Origin: Farysia itapuensis
Taxonomy: Eukaryota; Basidiomycota; Ustilaginomycetes; Ustilaginales; Ustilaginaceae
NCBI GenBank assembly: GCA_023212645.1
Contig: JALBYC010000038.1
Coordinates: 31,001-95,000 of the forward strand
DNA: 64,000 bases
Direction of reading: 5' to 3'
Each line of letters opens with the position of its first letter. The first letter of the stretch is position 1. The notes beneath the pieces were generated by a model that was not told the DNA's origin, ran no database searches, and was given only the letters and a program-made list of their open reading frames with translations. Below are positions 1 through 9,980 of this stretch, in pieces. A program made the position numbers and the translations under genes.

Positions 1-420
1 GACAGGCAAGCATCTTGTTGGTAGATATCCCATAGAGGAAGCATACATCTGGCCCGATCCTGGGCCAACTTGCATGTCGGGGGTTGCATGGATGTAGCTC
101 AAGGAAGGCGAGTTAGATCTGCCTATGCTTTGCTGCGGCGTTGAAGCGCGAGAGTGGATACTGACATGCGCGTCGGGGTGTGCATTGGCACTCTGCTGCG
201 TCCAAAAAGCAGACGGCTGGACGCGAGAGCTTCGAGAGCTGTTGCTTGCAGTGCGCGCATGTCTAGAACTAGCGCCGGGATCAGGGCTGCTACCTCCTGC
301 TGTTATCCTTGCCGGTGCTTGCGGTGTAGGCACGAGGTATCCGGTGCCGATCGCATTGCGAAAGTACAAGGAGCGCAGATGATCCAGTGGCACGTCGTAC
401 GTTGCCGGTTCGCCGTCCAT
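1..420 (-). CDS. 5' part of an unrecognised gene, cut by the window edge
   Basis: Reading the minus strand from the ATG at 418-420, 140 codons stay open to base 1, so the protein continues beyond the window. The start of the protein looks structured (MDGEPATYDVPLDHLRSLYF), followed by a Ser/Pro/Ala-rich low-complexity stretch typical of fungal regulatory proteins. The frame stays open upstream to about 525. A CTAAC-type branch site followed by TATGACAG at 464-471 on the plus-strand complement suggests the ATG could instead lie in an earlier exon, with this segment starting at about 463 (in-frame residues STFRLQ precede the Met). It is head-to-head with the carboxylase gene at 634. I do not recognise the family. 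Support comes from the open frame and protein-like composition only. Confidence 0.55.
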   Translation of the reverse strand, partial: MDGEPATYDVPLDHLRSLYFRNAIGTGYLVPTPQAPARITAGGSSPDPGASSRHARTASNSSRSSRVQPSAFWTQQSANAHPDAHVSIHSRASTPQQSIGRSNSPSLSYIHATPDMQVGPGSGQMYASSMGYLPTRCLPV

Positions 421-633
421 CTGCAGCCGGAATGTTGACAGCACAAAGCGCACAAAGCTGTCATACGTCGAAGCGCAAACCAAAATTGAAGTTTGGTGAA
501 AGGGAGTGTTAGAGCACGATACCGGCTATCGAAGTCCAAGTTTCGGTTTTGACGGCGGACGGAAATGGTCCCCGCATTCTCACTTTTCCCCTTCTCGATC
601 AACCCGGTCTGCTCGCTCTTGACCACCACCATC

Positions 634-2346
634 ATGTTGCTGACTCACAGGGTGTTAACAAGGGCATACACACCGTTTGCAGCATCTGCTCGGTCTTATC
701 ATGCATCTGCGCATTCCACTTTTCAGGAACAACACTGTGTACTGCCGAACCTGGTAGACTCGGGCTCGGACGATTTCCAGGCAAACAAAGCAAACATGGA
801 CGCTCTCGTTCAGAATCTGGACGCAACGCACTCAAAACTCGCTCTTGGCGGATCGGAGAAGGCTAGGACGCGTCATTTGTCAAGAGGCAAGATGCTGCCA
901 CGTCAACGAGTCGCTGCGTTGCTCGACCACGGCTCTCCCTTCCTCGAGTTGTCAAAGATGGCCGCCTATGACATGTATGGCAGCGACGACGTTCCCGGTG
1001 CAGGCATCATCTCGGGAATCGGCCGCGTCTCGGGTGTTGAGTGCATGGTGGTTGCCAACGACCCCACTGTCAAAGGAGGAAGCTACTACCCCATCTCAGT
1101 CAAAAAGCATCTACGAGCTCAAGCCATCGCTCGCGAAAACCGTCTGCCCTGTGTGTATCTGAACGAGAGCGGAGGAGCTGCGCTGCCCCACCAGGCCGAT
1201 GTCTTTCCGGACGAAAACCACTTTGGAAGAATTTTCTACAACATGGCGCAGATGTCAGCTCTTGGCATCCCGCAAATCTCTGTCGTGCACGGCATTAGTG
1301 TAGCCGGCGGCGCGTACGTGCCTGCCATGGCCGACGAAACCATCATTGTCAAGAACCAGGGCACCATCTTCCTCGCTGGTCCACCATTAGTGAAAGCAGC
1401 ACTTGGCGAAGTGGTGGACGACGAGACTCTGGGAGGTGGAGAAATGCACTGCACCGAGTCGGGAGTCACTGACCATCTCGCTCTGGACGACGCGCATGCC
1501 ATCACGCTAGCTCGAGAAGCCGTAGCCAACCTCGGGCGCTGTGGGCGCTCCAATCCTTCTAGCGAGCCGTTCGAAGAACCTCTCTACGATGCTTCAGAGT
1601 TGCATGGCATCGTGCCGGACAATGCGCGCAAACCGTTCGACATGCGCGATGTCGTTTCCCGCATCGTGGACGGCTCGCGCTTTCACGAGTTCAAAAAGTT
1701 GTACGGCAAGACCATCCTCACCGGCTTTGCCCAGATCGCCGGCCAGGACGTTGGCATTATTGGCAACAATGGTGTATTGTTCGGCGAGTCGGCCAAGAAA
1801 GCGACGAGCTTTATTCAGCTCTGCAACCAGCGCCAGATTCCCCTTGTCTTTCTCGTCAACGTGACGGGCTACATGGTGGGCACGAAAGCTGAGCGATCTG
1901 GAATCGCCAAGGATGGAGCCAAGATGGTTCGCGCCGTTGCCTGCGCCGACGTGCCCAAGTTTACGATCATTGTCGGCGGAAGTTTCGGTGCGGGCAACTA
2001 CGGCATGTGCGGTCGAGCATATAGCCCGCGGTTCCTGTGGATGTGGCCCAACGCCCGTGTCGGTGTGATGGGAGGAGAGCAGCTCAGCCAGGTCATGGGC
2101 AGCGTCAGTAGCGACAAGGCCAAGCAGGAAGGTCTCAAGGACAAGATCGAGAAGCAGTGTTTACCAGAGTACGCCTCTGCGCGACTCTGGGACGACGGCA
2201 TCATCCGACCGCAAGACACACGCAGCGTGCTTGCACTCGGTCTGAGTGTCGCCAACACGGGACGATGGAGAAGCTCACAGCGTGGCGGGTCACGCCACCC
2301 AGCATGGGACGGGAACAACTACGGCGACGGTGTCTACCGAATGTAA
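634..2346 (+). CDS. MCC2: methylcrotonoyl-CoA carboxylase beta chain, mitochondrial
   Basis: Biotin-dependent carboxyltransferase subunit of 3-methylcrotonyl-CoA carboxylase, acting in leucine degradation in the mitochondrial matrix. From the ATG at 634 the protein is 570 residues; an in-frame ATG at 565 would add 23 residues, but the 634 start gives a clean presequence ([12 protein letters not shown], basic, no acidic residues). The whole length matches the acyl-CoA carboxyltransferase fold: N-terminal half with [20 protein letters not shown], the [11 protein letters not shown] segment and the [14 protein letters not shown] segment typical of MCC beta; C-terminal half with [20 protein letters not shown] and [20 protein letters not shown]. 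It ends in GVYRM, close to the usual GVFRM tail. No intron. The alpha (biotin) chain is not in the window. Substrate assignment to MCC rather than propionyl-CoA rests on family resemblance. Confidence 0.93.
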   Translation: MLLTHRVLTRAYTPFAASARSYHASAHSTFQEQHCVLPNLVDSGSDDFQANKANMDALVQNLDATHSKLALGGSEKARTRHLSRGKMLPRQRVAALLDHGSPFLELSKMAAYDMYGSDDVPGAGIISGIGRVSGVECMVVANDPTVKGGSYYPISVKKHLRAQAIARENRLPCVYLNESGGAALPHQADVFPDENHFGRIFYNMAQMSALGIPQISVVHGISVAGGAYVPAMADETIIVKNQGTIFLAGPPLVKAALGEVVDDETLGGGEMHCTESGVTDHLALDDAHAITLAREAVANLGRCGRSNPSSEPFEEPLYDASELHGIVPDNARKPFDMRDVVSRIVDGSRFHEFKKLYGKTILTGFAQIAGQDVGIIGNNGVLFGESAKKATSFIQLCNQRQIPLVFLVNVTGYMVGTKAERSGIAKDGAKMVRAVACADVPKFTIIVGGSFGAGNYGMCGRAYSPRFLWMWPNARVGVMGGEQLSQVMGSVSSDKAKQEGLKDKIEKQCLPEYASARLWDDGIIRPQDTRSVLALGLSVANTGRWRSSQRGGSRHPAWDGNNYGDGVYRM

Positions 2347-2423
2347 ACAAGCTCAACTGGGTTACCTGGAATACATACACGACTGAAAACAAACGACTAG
2401 GAACAAGGGCGTGAGACGAAGGT

Positions 2424-3401
2424 TCAGGGAGTGATGTCGGCGTAAGATTCGGTCTCGGGATGGGAGGTGCTTTCAAAAGCCTGTGTGGTTCGCTTGAGCT
2501 GCTCCTCGTTCTGGTCCATGTTCATTCGACCAGCAGACGTCCTCAGTGGTCCGGCAACGCGAACCAGCGGGGAACGCCATTTTCCATCAGCAGGCGTCTT
2601 GACAAACGTTGTTCCCAGACAGGTCGGTTTCGCGTTGAGATAGACTGCTTCCCACTGACCGGGTTGTGCCACAAAGATCTCGTGGGTAAAGGTAATGTGC
2701 GGCAGCTTGGATCGATTCTTGTTCCAAAAGTTCCAACCGGCGAGGTGGACAGCGTGGTGAGCCAGAGCATGAATGTCTTCTACCGAGCGAAAGTAGCCGA
2801 TAGCCATCAGCTCGTTAGACGACGTTCGATCGCCGGCGTTGAGCCACTGTGTCATACCGAGAAAGCCGCGAGCGTCTGCATCCTCCTCTAGCCACTTCAC
2901 ACAGCTGCCGAAGTAGTCGCCCGATTCTTTGAAGCCAGGTCCAAGCATTCCCAGTGGGTGATTGGATCGGACAGAGATGTGAAGAACGGCTACAGGCGTT
3001 TGAGCTGGAGGGCCAGCGTAGCTACCCTGCTCGTCGGGGAAGAAGCATGTCGTCACTCCTGGGATGACTCCCTCCATGCGCGGGTTCTTTACTATACCCG
3101 CCACCTGCAACAGCGTATTGGCAAATCGGACAGCGAGGAGTACCGCGGGAATCAACGCTACGAATTTGCCAAACACGCTCAGCAATGCACACTGCAGACA
3201 AGCGCCCAAGAGCAGCCAAGAGCTGACAGTGAGCTGATCCCTCACCAGGTTCAGGAGTGAAGTAGGCAGCAAGCCCCTTTTCCCGCCCACTGGTCCGCCC
3301 TGCATGGATGTCTTGGACGCTCGCTTGAACTCGCTCCAAGGCTGTTCAGCGCTAGCAGGCAAGACTGGCTTGTACTCTCGATCTTGCTTCTTCTCAAACA
3401 T
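2424..3401 (-). CDS. af470-like monooxygenase (DUF4188 family), membrane-anchored
   Basis: Single-exon gene, 325 residues from the ATG at 3401. An upstream ATG at 3434 would add 11 residues, but a TATA box at 3447-3452 is too close for that ATG to lie in the transcript, so 3401 is preferred. Two adjacent hydrophobic segments (around residues 55-100) suggest membrane anchoring. The C-terminal half has the hallmarks of the fungal monooxygenase af470-like/DUF4188 family (dimeric alpha-beta barrel): YFRSVEDIHALAHHAVHLAGW, HITFTHEIFVAQPGQWEAVY, and a PTCLGTTF segment. The relative af470 works in fumagillin polyketide biosynthesis, but most family members are uncharacterised and no biosynthetic cluster is visible here, so the substrate is unknown. 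It is convergent with the carboxylase gene (77 bp between stops). Confidence 0.75.
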   Translation of the reverse strand: MFEKKQDREYKPVLPASAEQPWSEFKRASKTSMQGGPVGGKRGLLPTSLLNLVRDQLTVSSWLLLGACLQCALLSVFGKFVALIPAVLLAVRFANTLLQVAGIVKNPRMEGVIPGVTTCFFPDEQGSYAGPPAQTPVAVLHISVRSNHPLGMLGPGFKESGDYFGSCVKWLEEDADARGFLGMTQWLNAGDRTSSNELMAIGYFRSVEDIHALAHHAVHLAGWNFWNKNRSKLPHITFTHEIFVAQPGQWEAVYLNAKPTCLGTTFVKTPADGKWRSPLVRVAGPLRTSAGRMNMDQNEEQLKRTTQAFESTSHPETESYADITP

Positions 3402-3446
3402 CGTTGTGGGGCAAGGATGCTTGCGCTTGTACACACAAAGCAGCGT

Positions 3447-3452
3447 ATATAT
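3447..3452 (-). promoter_or_regulatory. TATA box of the af470-like monooxygenase gene
   Basis: The minus strand reads CCATATATACGC here, a TATA-like hexamer about 46 nt upstream of the ATG at 3401 and only 13 nt upstream of the first ATG at 3434. With fungal TATA-to-start distances of roughly 30 nt or more, this favours the downstream start codon. Confidence 0.5.
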
Positions 3453-3711
3453 GGTACAGAGCCGCGTTGGCCCGTCTCCAGGTTGTCAAACAGCAAATTC
3501 CCACGGCAGGATTGACACTGTTGTGCTATTCATACTCCGCCCCCTGTCAAGCCTCCCGAGTCCCGCCCTCGTGGTAAGGGTACAGGCTTTAGGCGAAGTG
3601 GCGCCCGGCACGATACAGGGCCCTCCTTTGACATTCAATTCCCGACAGGCCAGGCACATGACAATATATCGGTACTGCACAAAATTACTTTGCGTGCTGA
3701 AGGGGGGGAGC

Positions 3712-4974
3712 CTAATGCGGTAACACGACACGGAAGTGGGCTAGGTCCTCAATCCAGGCTCGGTCCAGGTCAGCACGGCCCCCAATAATCAGCTTGCCGT
3801 GCGGAATGAGGGCAAAGCCAAAGTCAGTCTCGAATGCAGGATTGGCTCGCTCGTCAGTGACGCCGTGCGGATAGCGTACGTCGAGGCTGGCAATGGTCGA
3901 CGGCTGTTTGTCCGCCATAAAGCGGTGGAACATGGCAATGTGAGCGGCGTCGGCGAGCTCCACCGTTGTCTGACCCGTGAATTCGGGAAGAAACGTGTGT
4001 TTGTACCGGCCTTCGAGCCTTTCGTCAAGATGGCCTGGTTGAATTCTTTCTAGAACTGCGTTGACGTACGCGACAATGCGTTGACGCTCGGCTTCGTGTC
4101 GAGACGGGTCTGAACGAGCTAGAAAGACCAATCTGTCCAGCTCCGCAGGGTTGTCTAGCGGAAGTAGGCTGAGAACCGCCGGGTCCAATATATACCTTCG
4201 CCCGCGGATCAATTGCCCCGACCAGAAGGGATCCTTGAGCGCTTGTTCGACTTCTTGACGGGGGAAGAAGGAACGGACCCACTGAAGAGGCTGCTTACCC
4301 CCATCCTTGTTAGGGTACGAGGCAAAGGTAGACGTAAAGTACACTTCCGCACGCGGGTTTCTAGCTTTGAGCAAGGGCCGCAGACTGGTAATGAATCGTT
4401 CCTGCTCCGCCATCGTGACTTGTCGCGAGTTGTAGCCGTGCAGGAGCATGATGCTCTTGACAGATCCTGGGTCTGCGTTGCGCAGTACCGCCTCTATGTC
4501 TGCTAGCGGGGTAGGAGCAATTTGGAATACAGCCACCGACTTTCCGTGCAAAGCTGCTTGGAGGGTCAAGTCCGACACATCGTTGAACTGCGTCGGTTGC
4601 AGACCGTGGTACCACACCTCGTGTGGCGCGGGGTCGCTTAGCGGATTGTTGCCGTGCAGAATCAGCAATTTGGTTTTGTCGACACGCAGCGAGATTGTCG
4701 GCGATCTGCCCTGTGCATGGAAGAATTCAAGAAGACTAGTTGCCGCAGTGTGGTGTGCATCGATGCCCGAGGTAATGACCAAAACTCGGTAGTACTGTGG
4801 ATCGAGCATTAGCGTCCAGATTGCCGCTTTGTCGTCAAACTTGACGTCGCTGAACACCACCGCCACCTTGCGCTTTTCCGTTGCCCACTTGTCCGGAGGC
4901 ATCCCGCTTGCCATACCCATCAACAGGGCGCACAACAGCGCCGTCGCCCAAACCACTCTCTGGTGAAACTGCAT
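3712..4974 (-). CDS. secreted protein resembling a degenerate nucleoside hydrolase
   Basis: Single-exon gene, 420 residues. It starts with a clear signal peptide (charged MQFHQR, hydrophobic core ATALLCALLMG, cleavage expected near residue 24), and no later membrane segment is obvious, so the product is probably secreted. Directly after it, VAVVFSDVKFDDKAAIW (residues 38-54) aligns with the calcium-binding DTDPGxDD block that opens inosine/uridine-preferring nucleoside hydrolases. Here the first Asp is Phe41 and the Pro-Gly pair is lost, while Asp43, Asp47 and Asp48 remain. A later VKSIMLLHGYNSRQV segment and the NPAFETDFGFAL segment could correspond to core strands of the same fold. Catalysis is doubtful; a binding or altered enzyme role is equally possible. 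A strong TATA box lies 43-50 nt upstream of the ATG. Fold assignment is inference from one motif and needs structure prediction. Confidence 0.6.
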   Translation of the reverse strand: MQFHQRVVWATALLCALLMGMASGMPPDKWATEKRKVAVVFSDVKFDDKAAIWTLMLDPQYYRVLVITSGIDAHHTAATSLLEFFHAQGRSPTISLRVDKTKLLILHGNNPLSDPAPHEVWYHGLQPTQFNDVSDLTLQAALHGKSVAVFQIAPTPLADIEAVLRNADPGSVKSIMLLHGYNSRQVTMAEQERFITSLRPLLKARNPRAEVYFTSTFASYPNKDGGKQPLQWVRSFFPRQEVEQALKDPFWSGQLIRGRRYILDPAVLSLLPLDNPAELDRLVFLARSDPSRHEAERQRIVAYVNAVLERIQPGHLDERLEGRYKHTFLPEFTGQTTVELADAAHIAMFHRFMADKQPSTIASLDVRYPHGVTDERANPAFETDFGFALIPHGKLIIGGRADLDRAWIEDLAHFRVVLPH

Positions 4975-5311
4975 GCTTCTCTATGCTGAGCAGTCAGAGG
5001 GTTCTGCAATGCATCCTTTATATACAGACGTTGCTGAAGCTCATCAGTGGCAGCAAAGTGTTGATCACGCCGGCGGTGGGACGACCGCCACCAGTGGCTC
5101 CCTTTCTTCACAGCCTTCATCTTCACATTCCCCCCATACCTCGACCGAACAACCTACACGCGGTAGAACTACTGCGAGATGAAAGAGCAAAATACATTTC
5201 TTGTTTCGACTGGGCTGACGTGCGCGTAAACTTGACATAACGAGTGAGGACAAATGCAGAATGAGTACGGAACTTGTTGCGGGTGGGTAGAGAGCATACC
5301 TGCTCGGATTA
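4975..5311. promoter_or_regulatory. intergenic region with promoter of the secreted hydrolase-like gene
   Basis: Holds the minus-strand TATA box TATATAAA at 5017-5024, 43 nt upstream of the ATG at 4974, embedded in CTGTATATAAAGG, the best TATA element in the window. The rest should contain the 3' untranslated region of the kinase gene, which ends at 5312. I see no further gene. Confidence 0.6.
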
Positions 5312-8300
5312 TTAGTACTTTGATTTGGCGGCGATTTTCTTCATTTTGATGAGGTCTTCGAGTTCTTTGCACACTTGGGTCATGCTGGGACGTGCTTTCG
5401 GCGTCTGGTCCCACATGCGATCGAGAAGGTCAACGATCTCAGGACCGAATTGCCTGCGGATGGCAACAGTGGAGGGTCGTTTCTGCTTTTGGCCGACGTC
5501 CTGATAGATTTGATGCTCGTTCATGCCCTGGAAGGGATACTTTTTCTCAGCTTGATGCCACTGAAGAGTCTCCCAAAACGTCATGGCCGCAGACCAAACG
5601 TCGACTTTTTCATTGTAGTGGGGTTTAGGGACCCACAGCTCAACGGCTTGCCAGTTGACTGTGCCGACGAGCGATTTCATCATGGACCGCGATGAGTTCT
5701 TCACGCGCGCCAAGCCAAAGTCGTTGATCTTGGCTGTTCGACCACGTGTGATCAACACGTTGGTTGACTTGCAGTCTCGATGTGTGATGGCCGGTGTCCG
5801 TGTGTGAAGATACTCGAGGCCGCGCGCTGTTTCTAGCAAGATGCGAAACACCTCGGCATCGCTTGGCGCTGATGTGTTGCGGATGTAGTCAAACAAATCG
5901 CCATTCGAGCAGAGTTCGCTCACGATCATGCACGGCACATGACGTGGATTGTCAGGAATGCTAACGCCAATGAAGCGAACAATGTTTTCGTGGCGCAGGT
6001 CACGCAACAGACTCAGCTCCTTGATGTCCATCTCCGTGAGTTGATCCCGAATGTCAGCAATGGCTACCTTGCTCACTCGAGTCTTGGAGATATAGTACTT
6101 CCCGACGTAGACGTCTTTGAAGCCGCCTGAGCCGATCTTCTCTAACTTCTCCAGCTTGGACGGTGGAATTTCTTTGTCGACGAGATTGAGGCTCTCGAGG
6201 TCTAGCCCGTTGAGCTCATCGACACCATCGCCGGCCTGAGGAGGGTTTGCTTCTTCGTTGTGAGACGTAAGTGGCGGAGTTGGCAGCTTGTTGGAATGCA
6301 CGCGCGGTGCTCGTAGCATCAACGGCAAGTCACTGTCATGCGAGTGACTGCGTCGGACTTTTACAGTCTGAGGTACAACTTCGGCATCGGCCTGCGTTGC
6401 AGTAGCAGTAGAAAGGTCAGAGTCACTCAGCTCGTTCTCTACTTGCTGCTCCTCGTGCCAGAGAAGTAGCTTGCGACTTAGGTCTGCCTTTTTGTCGTCT
6501 ACATGGACGTCAATCAGACGAGCTTGACAAAGCTGCTCGAGTTGCGGTTTGCGAAGACGTGCGAGCGTGGCAGACGTGGGTTGCTGCATAACCGCCTCTG
6601 GCACTTGCTCGTCGTCATTGGCGGGGCCGTCAGCCTCGTGGTCGCTCTGCATATGCACATCGTCGATGTCATTTGAAGTTGGAGATGGGATCACTGATCT
6701 GACTTTGCCGTTGCGAAGCTTGCGGAACTTGACAGGACTGTCGCCTTCGTCGTCTGATGTGTTCTGTTCATGTGCGTCAACCGCTTTACTTTCATGAGCG
6801 AGAGCCGCATCCCGAGGTGCGCCGCGAACATCGCGACCACTATCAGAGCCATTGACAGAGCCGCTGTCGGCGTCGTAATGCGCATCTGTGTCATCGTCGC
6901 TTGCACTCCGGCTGCGACTGCCTGTTGACGCTTCCTCTAGCCAGTCATCGTCAAGTTCAGAGTCTGACTTCGGACGTGCTGGCGTTAGCCCTTTGAATTT
7001 GACAGCTTTTTGTACTCGTCTGGCGCGACTTCGCGTCAATTTAGGTGTAGCCATCACATCAGCCTGCTGCGACGGGCGAGGCTCATCGAGGGGAACCGCG
7101 ACCCGTGGAACAGGTCTTCTTCGCGTGCTGGAGGCAGCAAGAGTACTTCGAGTTCGGGACCGAGTCTTGATCGGGGAAGCTGCTACGAAATGGTTGCGAG
7201 GTGCGAGGAAGGGTGAAGCAATAGACGTGCGCGAACTCCTTCCGCCAAAGAAGGAGGACGACGAAGCCCCTGACAAGGCTTCAGATCCATCGGCGCGACG
7301 CAGACGTCGAGCTGCTGCACCAAACAGGCTGCCTCGGTCTCGTAGCTGACGTCTGGGCGGAGTGGCGACTTTCACTGGCTCAAGGTCGTCAAAACTGGAA
7401 GAGTCCATTCTACGCAATGTCACTGGCCGTCGCTGTGTCGCGCGCGTGCTCGAAAGGGTTGTCACGCGAGCGTGCTCGGCTTCCGTCTCCTCGCCACCCC
7501 CCTCATTCGATTGATCAGAAAAGCTTGCACCGTCATGCGGACTGTCGGCACGGTGTGCAGCGCCATGGCTTCTAGATGCTTTGCGTGGGGTGGGATCGCT
7601 AAAATCCTCGGGCGGCGGTGAGGACGAAGTGCGGTCAAGTCTGGACCGTCCAGTGATGATGTTGTTGACGAGGTCTTGCTTGGTGAGGAGGTCGAGCTCA
7701 AGACTTGTTGGAATGCTTTCTCCCATGCATTCGGCGTTGAGCTGGACTAGCTCGTCCTTCTTGAGACGGTGCAGTTGCCAGGTAGGGGCCGAAGTTATGA
7801 GTCGTTCGTGTTCTGCTAGCATGTCTTCTGTGGAGTTGACGGACGTACTTTCAGAGCTGCGCTCGGCCTCCATGCTACCGCCAGCGGCTCGTCGAGCACT
7901 TGTACGTCGCTGAGTGCTAGACGAATGATTGGAAAGTCGTGGAGGTGTTCGGTCTTGAAGCGACATGACGTGCATACCCGTCTGCAGGGACGTACGACGA
8001 GAATGCTGGACAGGACGGATAGGACGCGGCTCTAACTCCTCTGAGAACGACATTGAGCGAGAGCTTGGCGACAATGAGGCAAGAGAAGACCAGTCAGAGC
8101 GGTCGCTAGCCGACGACGATGGCTTCTCGCGGGGTAAATGAGGGGACATGACAAGTGTTGACGCGCCCTTCTTGCGCTTGAGACTACCACGAGGACGAGA
8201 AGGCTGCATCTCTGTGCTGGGCTGATCTGCAAGCCAGATCTGCTTGAGCAATACTGGGGACCTCACAAGTGTTGAGCCAGCTTGCGCCAGCTTTTTCCTT

Positions 8301-8425
8301 AAAGCGCTAGAGGTCTGACGGTGGGTGGAAGGCGCAGCTGCACCGCTATGGGAACCGGCCAGCGGTTGTGAATGGTTCTGCGGGAGCGGAGAGAGGGCCT
8401 GCCTAGAACGACCAGCAGCCACCAT
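5312..8425 (-). CDS. large protein kinase with SAP-like motifs and WNK-like relocated lysine
   Basis: Single-exon gene, 1037 residues. The first ~750 residues are Ser/Arg-rich and low complexity, interrupted by two SAP-like helix-turn-helix motifs ([17 protein letters not shown] near 220; [19 protein letters not shown] near 620), which suggest nucleic-acid or chromatin contact. The kinase domain fills residues 760-1030: glycine loop [11 protein letters not shown] (765-775), HRDCKSTN (882-889), NDFGLAR (901-907), a degenerate APE motif (WQAVELW) and the subdomain IX aspartate in [11 protein letters not shown]. The usual VAIK lysine is absent: strand 3 reads KVAIADIR with Ala790. A lysine sits instead in the glycine loop (GGFK, Lys770), the arrangement of WNK kinases. 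HRD, DFG and the catalytic-loop Lys and Asn are intact, so activity is plausible. Overall similarity is to tyrosine-kinase-like (TKL) kinases; substrates are unknown. Head-to-head with dUTPase. Confidence 0.85.
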   Translation of the reverse strand: MVAAGRSRQALSPLPQNHSQPLAGSHSGAAAPSTHRQTSSALRKKLAQAGSTLVRSPVLLKQIWLADQPSTEMQPSRPRGSLKRKKGASTLVMSPHLPREKPSSSASDRSDWSSLASLSPSSRSMSFSEELEPRPIRPVQHSRRTSLQTGMHVMSLQDRTPPRLSNHSSSTQRRTSARRAAGGSMEAERSSESTSVNSTEDMLAEHERLITSAPTWQLHRLKKDELVQLNAECMGESIPTSLELDLLTKQDLVNNIITGRSRLDRTSSSPPPEDFSDPTPRKASRSHGAAHRADSPHDGASFSDQSNEGGGEETEAEHARVTTLSSTRATQRRPVTLRRMDSSSFDDLEPVKVATPPRRQLRDRGSLFGAAARRLRRADGSEALSGASSSSFFGGRSSRTSIASPFLAPRNHFVAASPIKTRSRTRSTLAASSTRRRPVPRVAVPLDEPRPSQQADVMATPKLTRSRARRVQKAVKFKGLTPARPKSDSELDDDWLEEASTGSRSRSASDDDTDAHYDADSGSVNGSDSGRDVRGAPRDAALAHESKAVDAHEQNTSDDEGDSPVKFRKLRNGKVRSVIPSPTSNDIDDVHMQSDHEADGPANDDEQVPEAVMQQPTSATLARLRKPQLEQLCQARLIDVHVDDKKADLSRKLLLWHEEQQVENELSDSDLSTATATQADAEVVPQTVKVRRSHSHDSDLPLMLRAPRVHSNKLPTPPLTSHNEEANPPQAGDGVDELNGLDLESLNLVDKEIPPSKLEKLEKIGSGGFKDVYVGKYYISKTRVSKVAIADIRDQLTEMDIKELSLLRDLRHENIVRFIGVSIPDNPRHVPCMIVSELCSNGDLFDYIRNTSAPSDAEVFRILLETARGLEYLHTRTPAITHRDCKSTNVLITRGRTAKINDFGLARVKNSSRSMMKSLVGTVNWQAVELWVPKPHYNEKVDVWSAAMTFWETLQWHQAEKKYPFQGMNEHQIYQDVGQKQKRPSTVAIRRQFGPEIVDLLDRMWDQTPKARPSMTQVCKELEDLIKMKKIAAKSKY

Positions 8426-8647
8426 GGTTGGCAGAAGGGCACAGCATATAGAATGATGGTGGGTAGCACGTCTGCCGCGCGCAGCTGCAATTCAAGCGCT
8501 CAAGCGCTCAAGCAATTAAGCAATTCGGAAGGTTTCAGTGTTAGACTCGATGTGTTAATTTCACACGCGCACGCGTCGCACTCTACGCGGAGCAGAGTCG
8601 CGTCCTATTTCGACTTTCGACAGCTTGCTCCTTTGCGCAATCCACAA
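8426..8647. promoter_or_regulatory. divergent kinase/dUTPase promoter with MluI cell-cycle box
   Basis: The 222 bp between the kinase ATG (8425, minus) and the dUTPase ATG (8648, plus) contain a perfect ACGCGT at 8571-8576 in a run of CGCG-containing bases (CACACGCGCACGCGTCGCAC), plus ACGCGG at about 8585. ACGCGT is the MluI cell-cycle box bound by MBF (Mbp1/Swi6-type) factors that drive S-phase genes in fungi, which fits dUTPase. Function here is inferred from motif and context. Confidence 0.5.
8493..8525. repeat. two short tandem duplications in the divergent promoter
   Basis: CAAGCGCT occurs twice back to back (8493-8508), followed one base later by AAGCAATT twice back to back (8510-8525). 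Both sit between the kinase and dUTPase start codons. Origin by slippage is likely; a binding-site role is possible but unsupported. Confidence 0.6.
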
Positions 8648-9199
8648 ATGACTCAAGTCGACACTCCTCGAGACGCAAAGCAGACCAAGCTCACTCACAC
8701 TTTTGCCGACAACATGACGAAAACTACAAGCACAGCATCTTCTGCTCTCCGGCTGCTCGTGCAGAAGCATGCCGATCACCCGGCTGCAAAACTGCCCACC
8801 CGAGGCTCAGCAGCAGCAGCAGGCTACGATCTCTACGCCTCGGAAAAAGTCGTTCTGCCTCGCGGTGGTCGCAAAGTTGTCCAGACCGGCATCTGTCTCG
8901 CTATTCCCACTGGTCATTACGGACGAGTCGCTCCTCGAAGCGGTCTGGCTAGCAAGCACGGCATCGACGTTGGCGCCGGGGTCATTGACGAAGACTACCG
9001 TGGCTTGCTCGGTGTCCTCCTCTTCAACTTGGGCGATGCAGACTTTACCATCGAGCAGGGCGACCGTATAGCACAGCTCATCATCGAGAAGATCTCCACA
9101 CCCGAAGTCGAGGAAGTACAGGACCTCAGCGAAACCGTCCGTGGAGCCGGAGGCTTTGGCTCCACCGGAGGCTTCGGCGCCAACGCCCCTGTCAGCTAG
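8648..9199 (+). CDS. DUT1: dUTP diphosphatase (dUTPase)
   Basis: Hydrolyses dUTP to dUMP and pyrophosphate, keeping uracil out of DNA and supplying dUMP for thymidylate synthesis. The ATG at 8648 gives 183 residues, with a short N-terminal leader before the conserved core; the open frame extends upstream to 8372, but that part overlaps the kinase gene and has no family resemblance. All five trimeric dUTPase motifs are present in order: AGYDLYAS (1), [10 protein letters not shown] (2), [11 protein letters not shown] with the catalytic Asp and substrate-binding region (3), GDRIAQLI (4) and the C-terminal [13 protein letters not shown] arm (5). No intron. The MluI box upstream fits S-phase transcription. 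Confidence 0.96.
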   Translation: MTQVDTPRDAKQTKLTHTFADNMTKTTSTASSALRLLVQKHADHPAAKLPTRGSAAAAGYDLYASEKVVLPRGGRKVVQTGICLAIPTGHYGRVAPRSGLASKHGIDVGAGVIDEDYRGLLGVLLFNLGDADFTIEQGDRIAQLIIEKISTPEVEEVQDLSETVRGAGGFGSTGGFGANAPVS

Positions 9200-9346
9200 T
9201 CTCTACAAGCCAGAACACAACCGCAAATTCACGAAGGGACTAAAGCACAAGTTCACGAATGAACTACACCACCAATGTAAATATCAACGCGCACATGTCA
9301 GCGACGTGGGTGCGAAGCTGTGCCGATGAAAAAGCGCACTGTGATC

Positions 9347-9703
9347 TCATTCTGGAACAGAACAGGCCACACCAGAACAGAAAAGGTCACACTCGTTTAA
9401 AAGGCTGCAAAGTACTGAATTTGTGTAGGTGTGTTTGAGCTGGAAGATGCCACCGCCAGCAGTGATTGGGCACACGATTAGGAGTCCGCCGTCAGACAAA
9501 GTAAGAGGACGGACACCACGGTCGCAGTGGCTTCTTTCAGGATCGAAACGTTTTCTTGGAATCTGCAGATAAGGACTCAGCTGGGCACTCCCAGCCGTCA
9601 GGTGAACAATGTAAAAGACTGTCTCCCGCCCGAATGTTTTGTACTGTTGAGGAGCGAACTTCCGACGCACAGATTCCTGCAGATTGCGACAAGACCTTGA
9701 CAT
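9347..9703 (-). CDS. doubtful orphan ORF, 118 residues
   Basis: Minus-strand ATG at 9701-9703 opens 118 codons ending in TGA at 9347. The translation (starts MSRSCRNLQESVRRKF; includes PLTLSDGGLLIVCPITAGGG) is not low complexity and has a plausible composition, but no family is recognisable. There is no signal peptide and no second exon I can join. It could be an orphan gene or chance. It lies between two convergent genes, where unannotated 3' untranslated sequence is expected, which lowers confidence. Confidence 0.2.
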   Translation of the reverse strand: MSRSCRNLQESVRRKFAPQQYKTFGRETVFYIVHLTAGSAQLSPYLQIPRKRFDPERSHCDRGVRPLTLSDGGLLIVCPITAGGGIFQLKHTYTNSVLCSLLNECDLFCSGVACSVPE

Positions 9704-9980
9704 CCTCGATCAGGGCACATTACAGGACGTAAGAAGGTGTAAGTTGCGTCCACGGACCCTGCAGCCAGCCGCGTCTATAGGTTTGAGAGATGGAGCCCAG
9801 ATGACGGGCGAGCAACAAGAGACATTCACGTCTAGAAGAGGGCTAGGAGGAAGAATGCAAAAGACTCATCTTGTACTCTCAGAAGGGAACGCATGACGAC
9901 TTAAGCATGGGTTTCGTACATCCGATTCTGCACATTGAACGGTATGATAGAGAATTGAAGACTAAACCAAGCTGTTTCCT

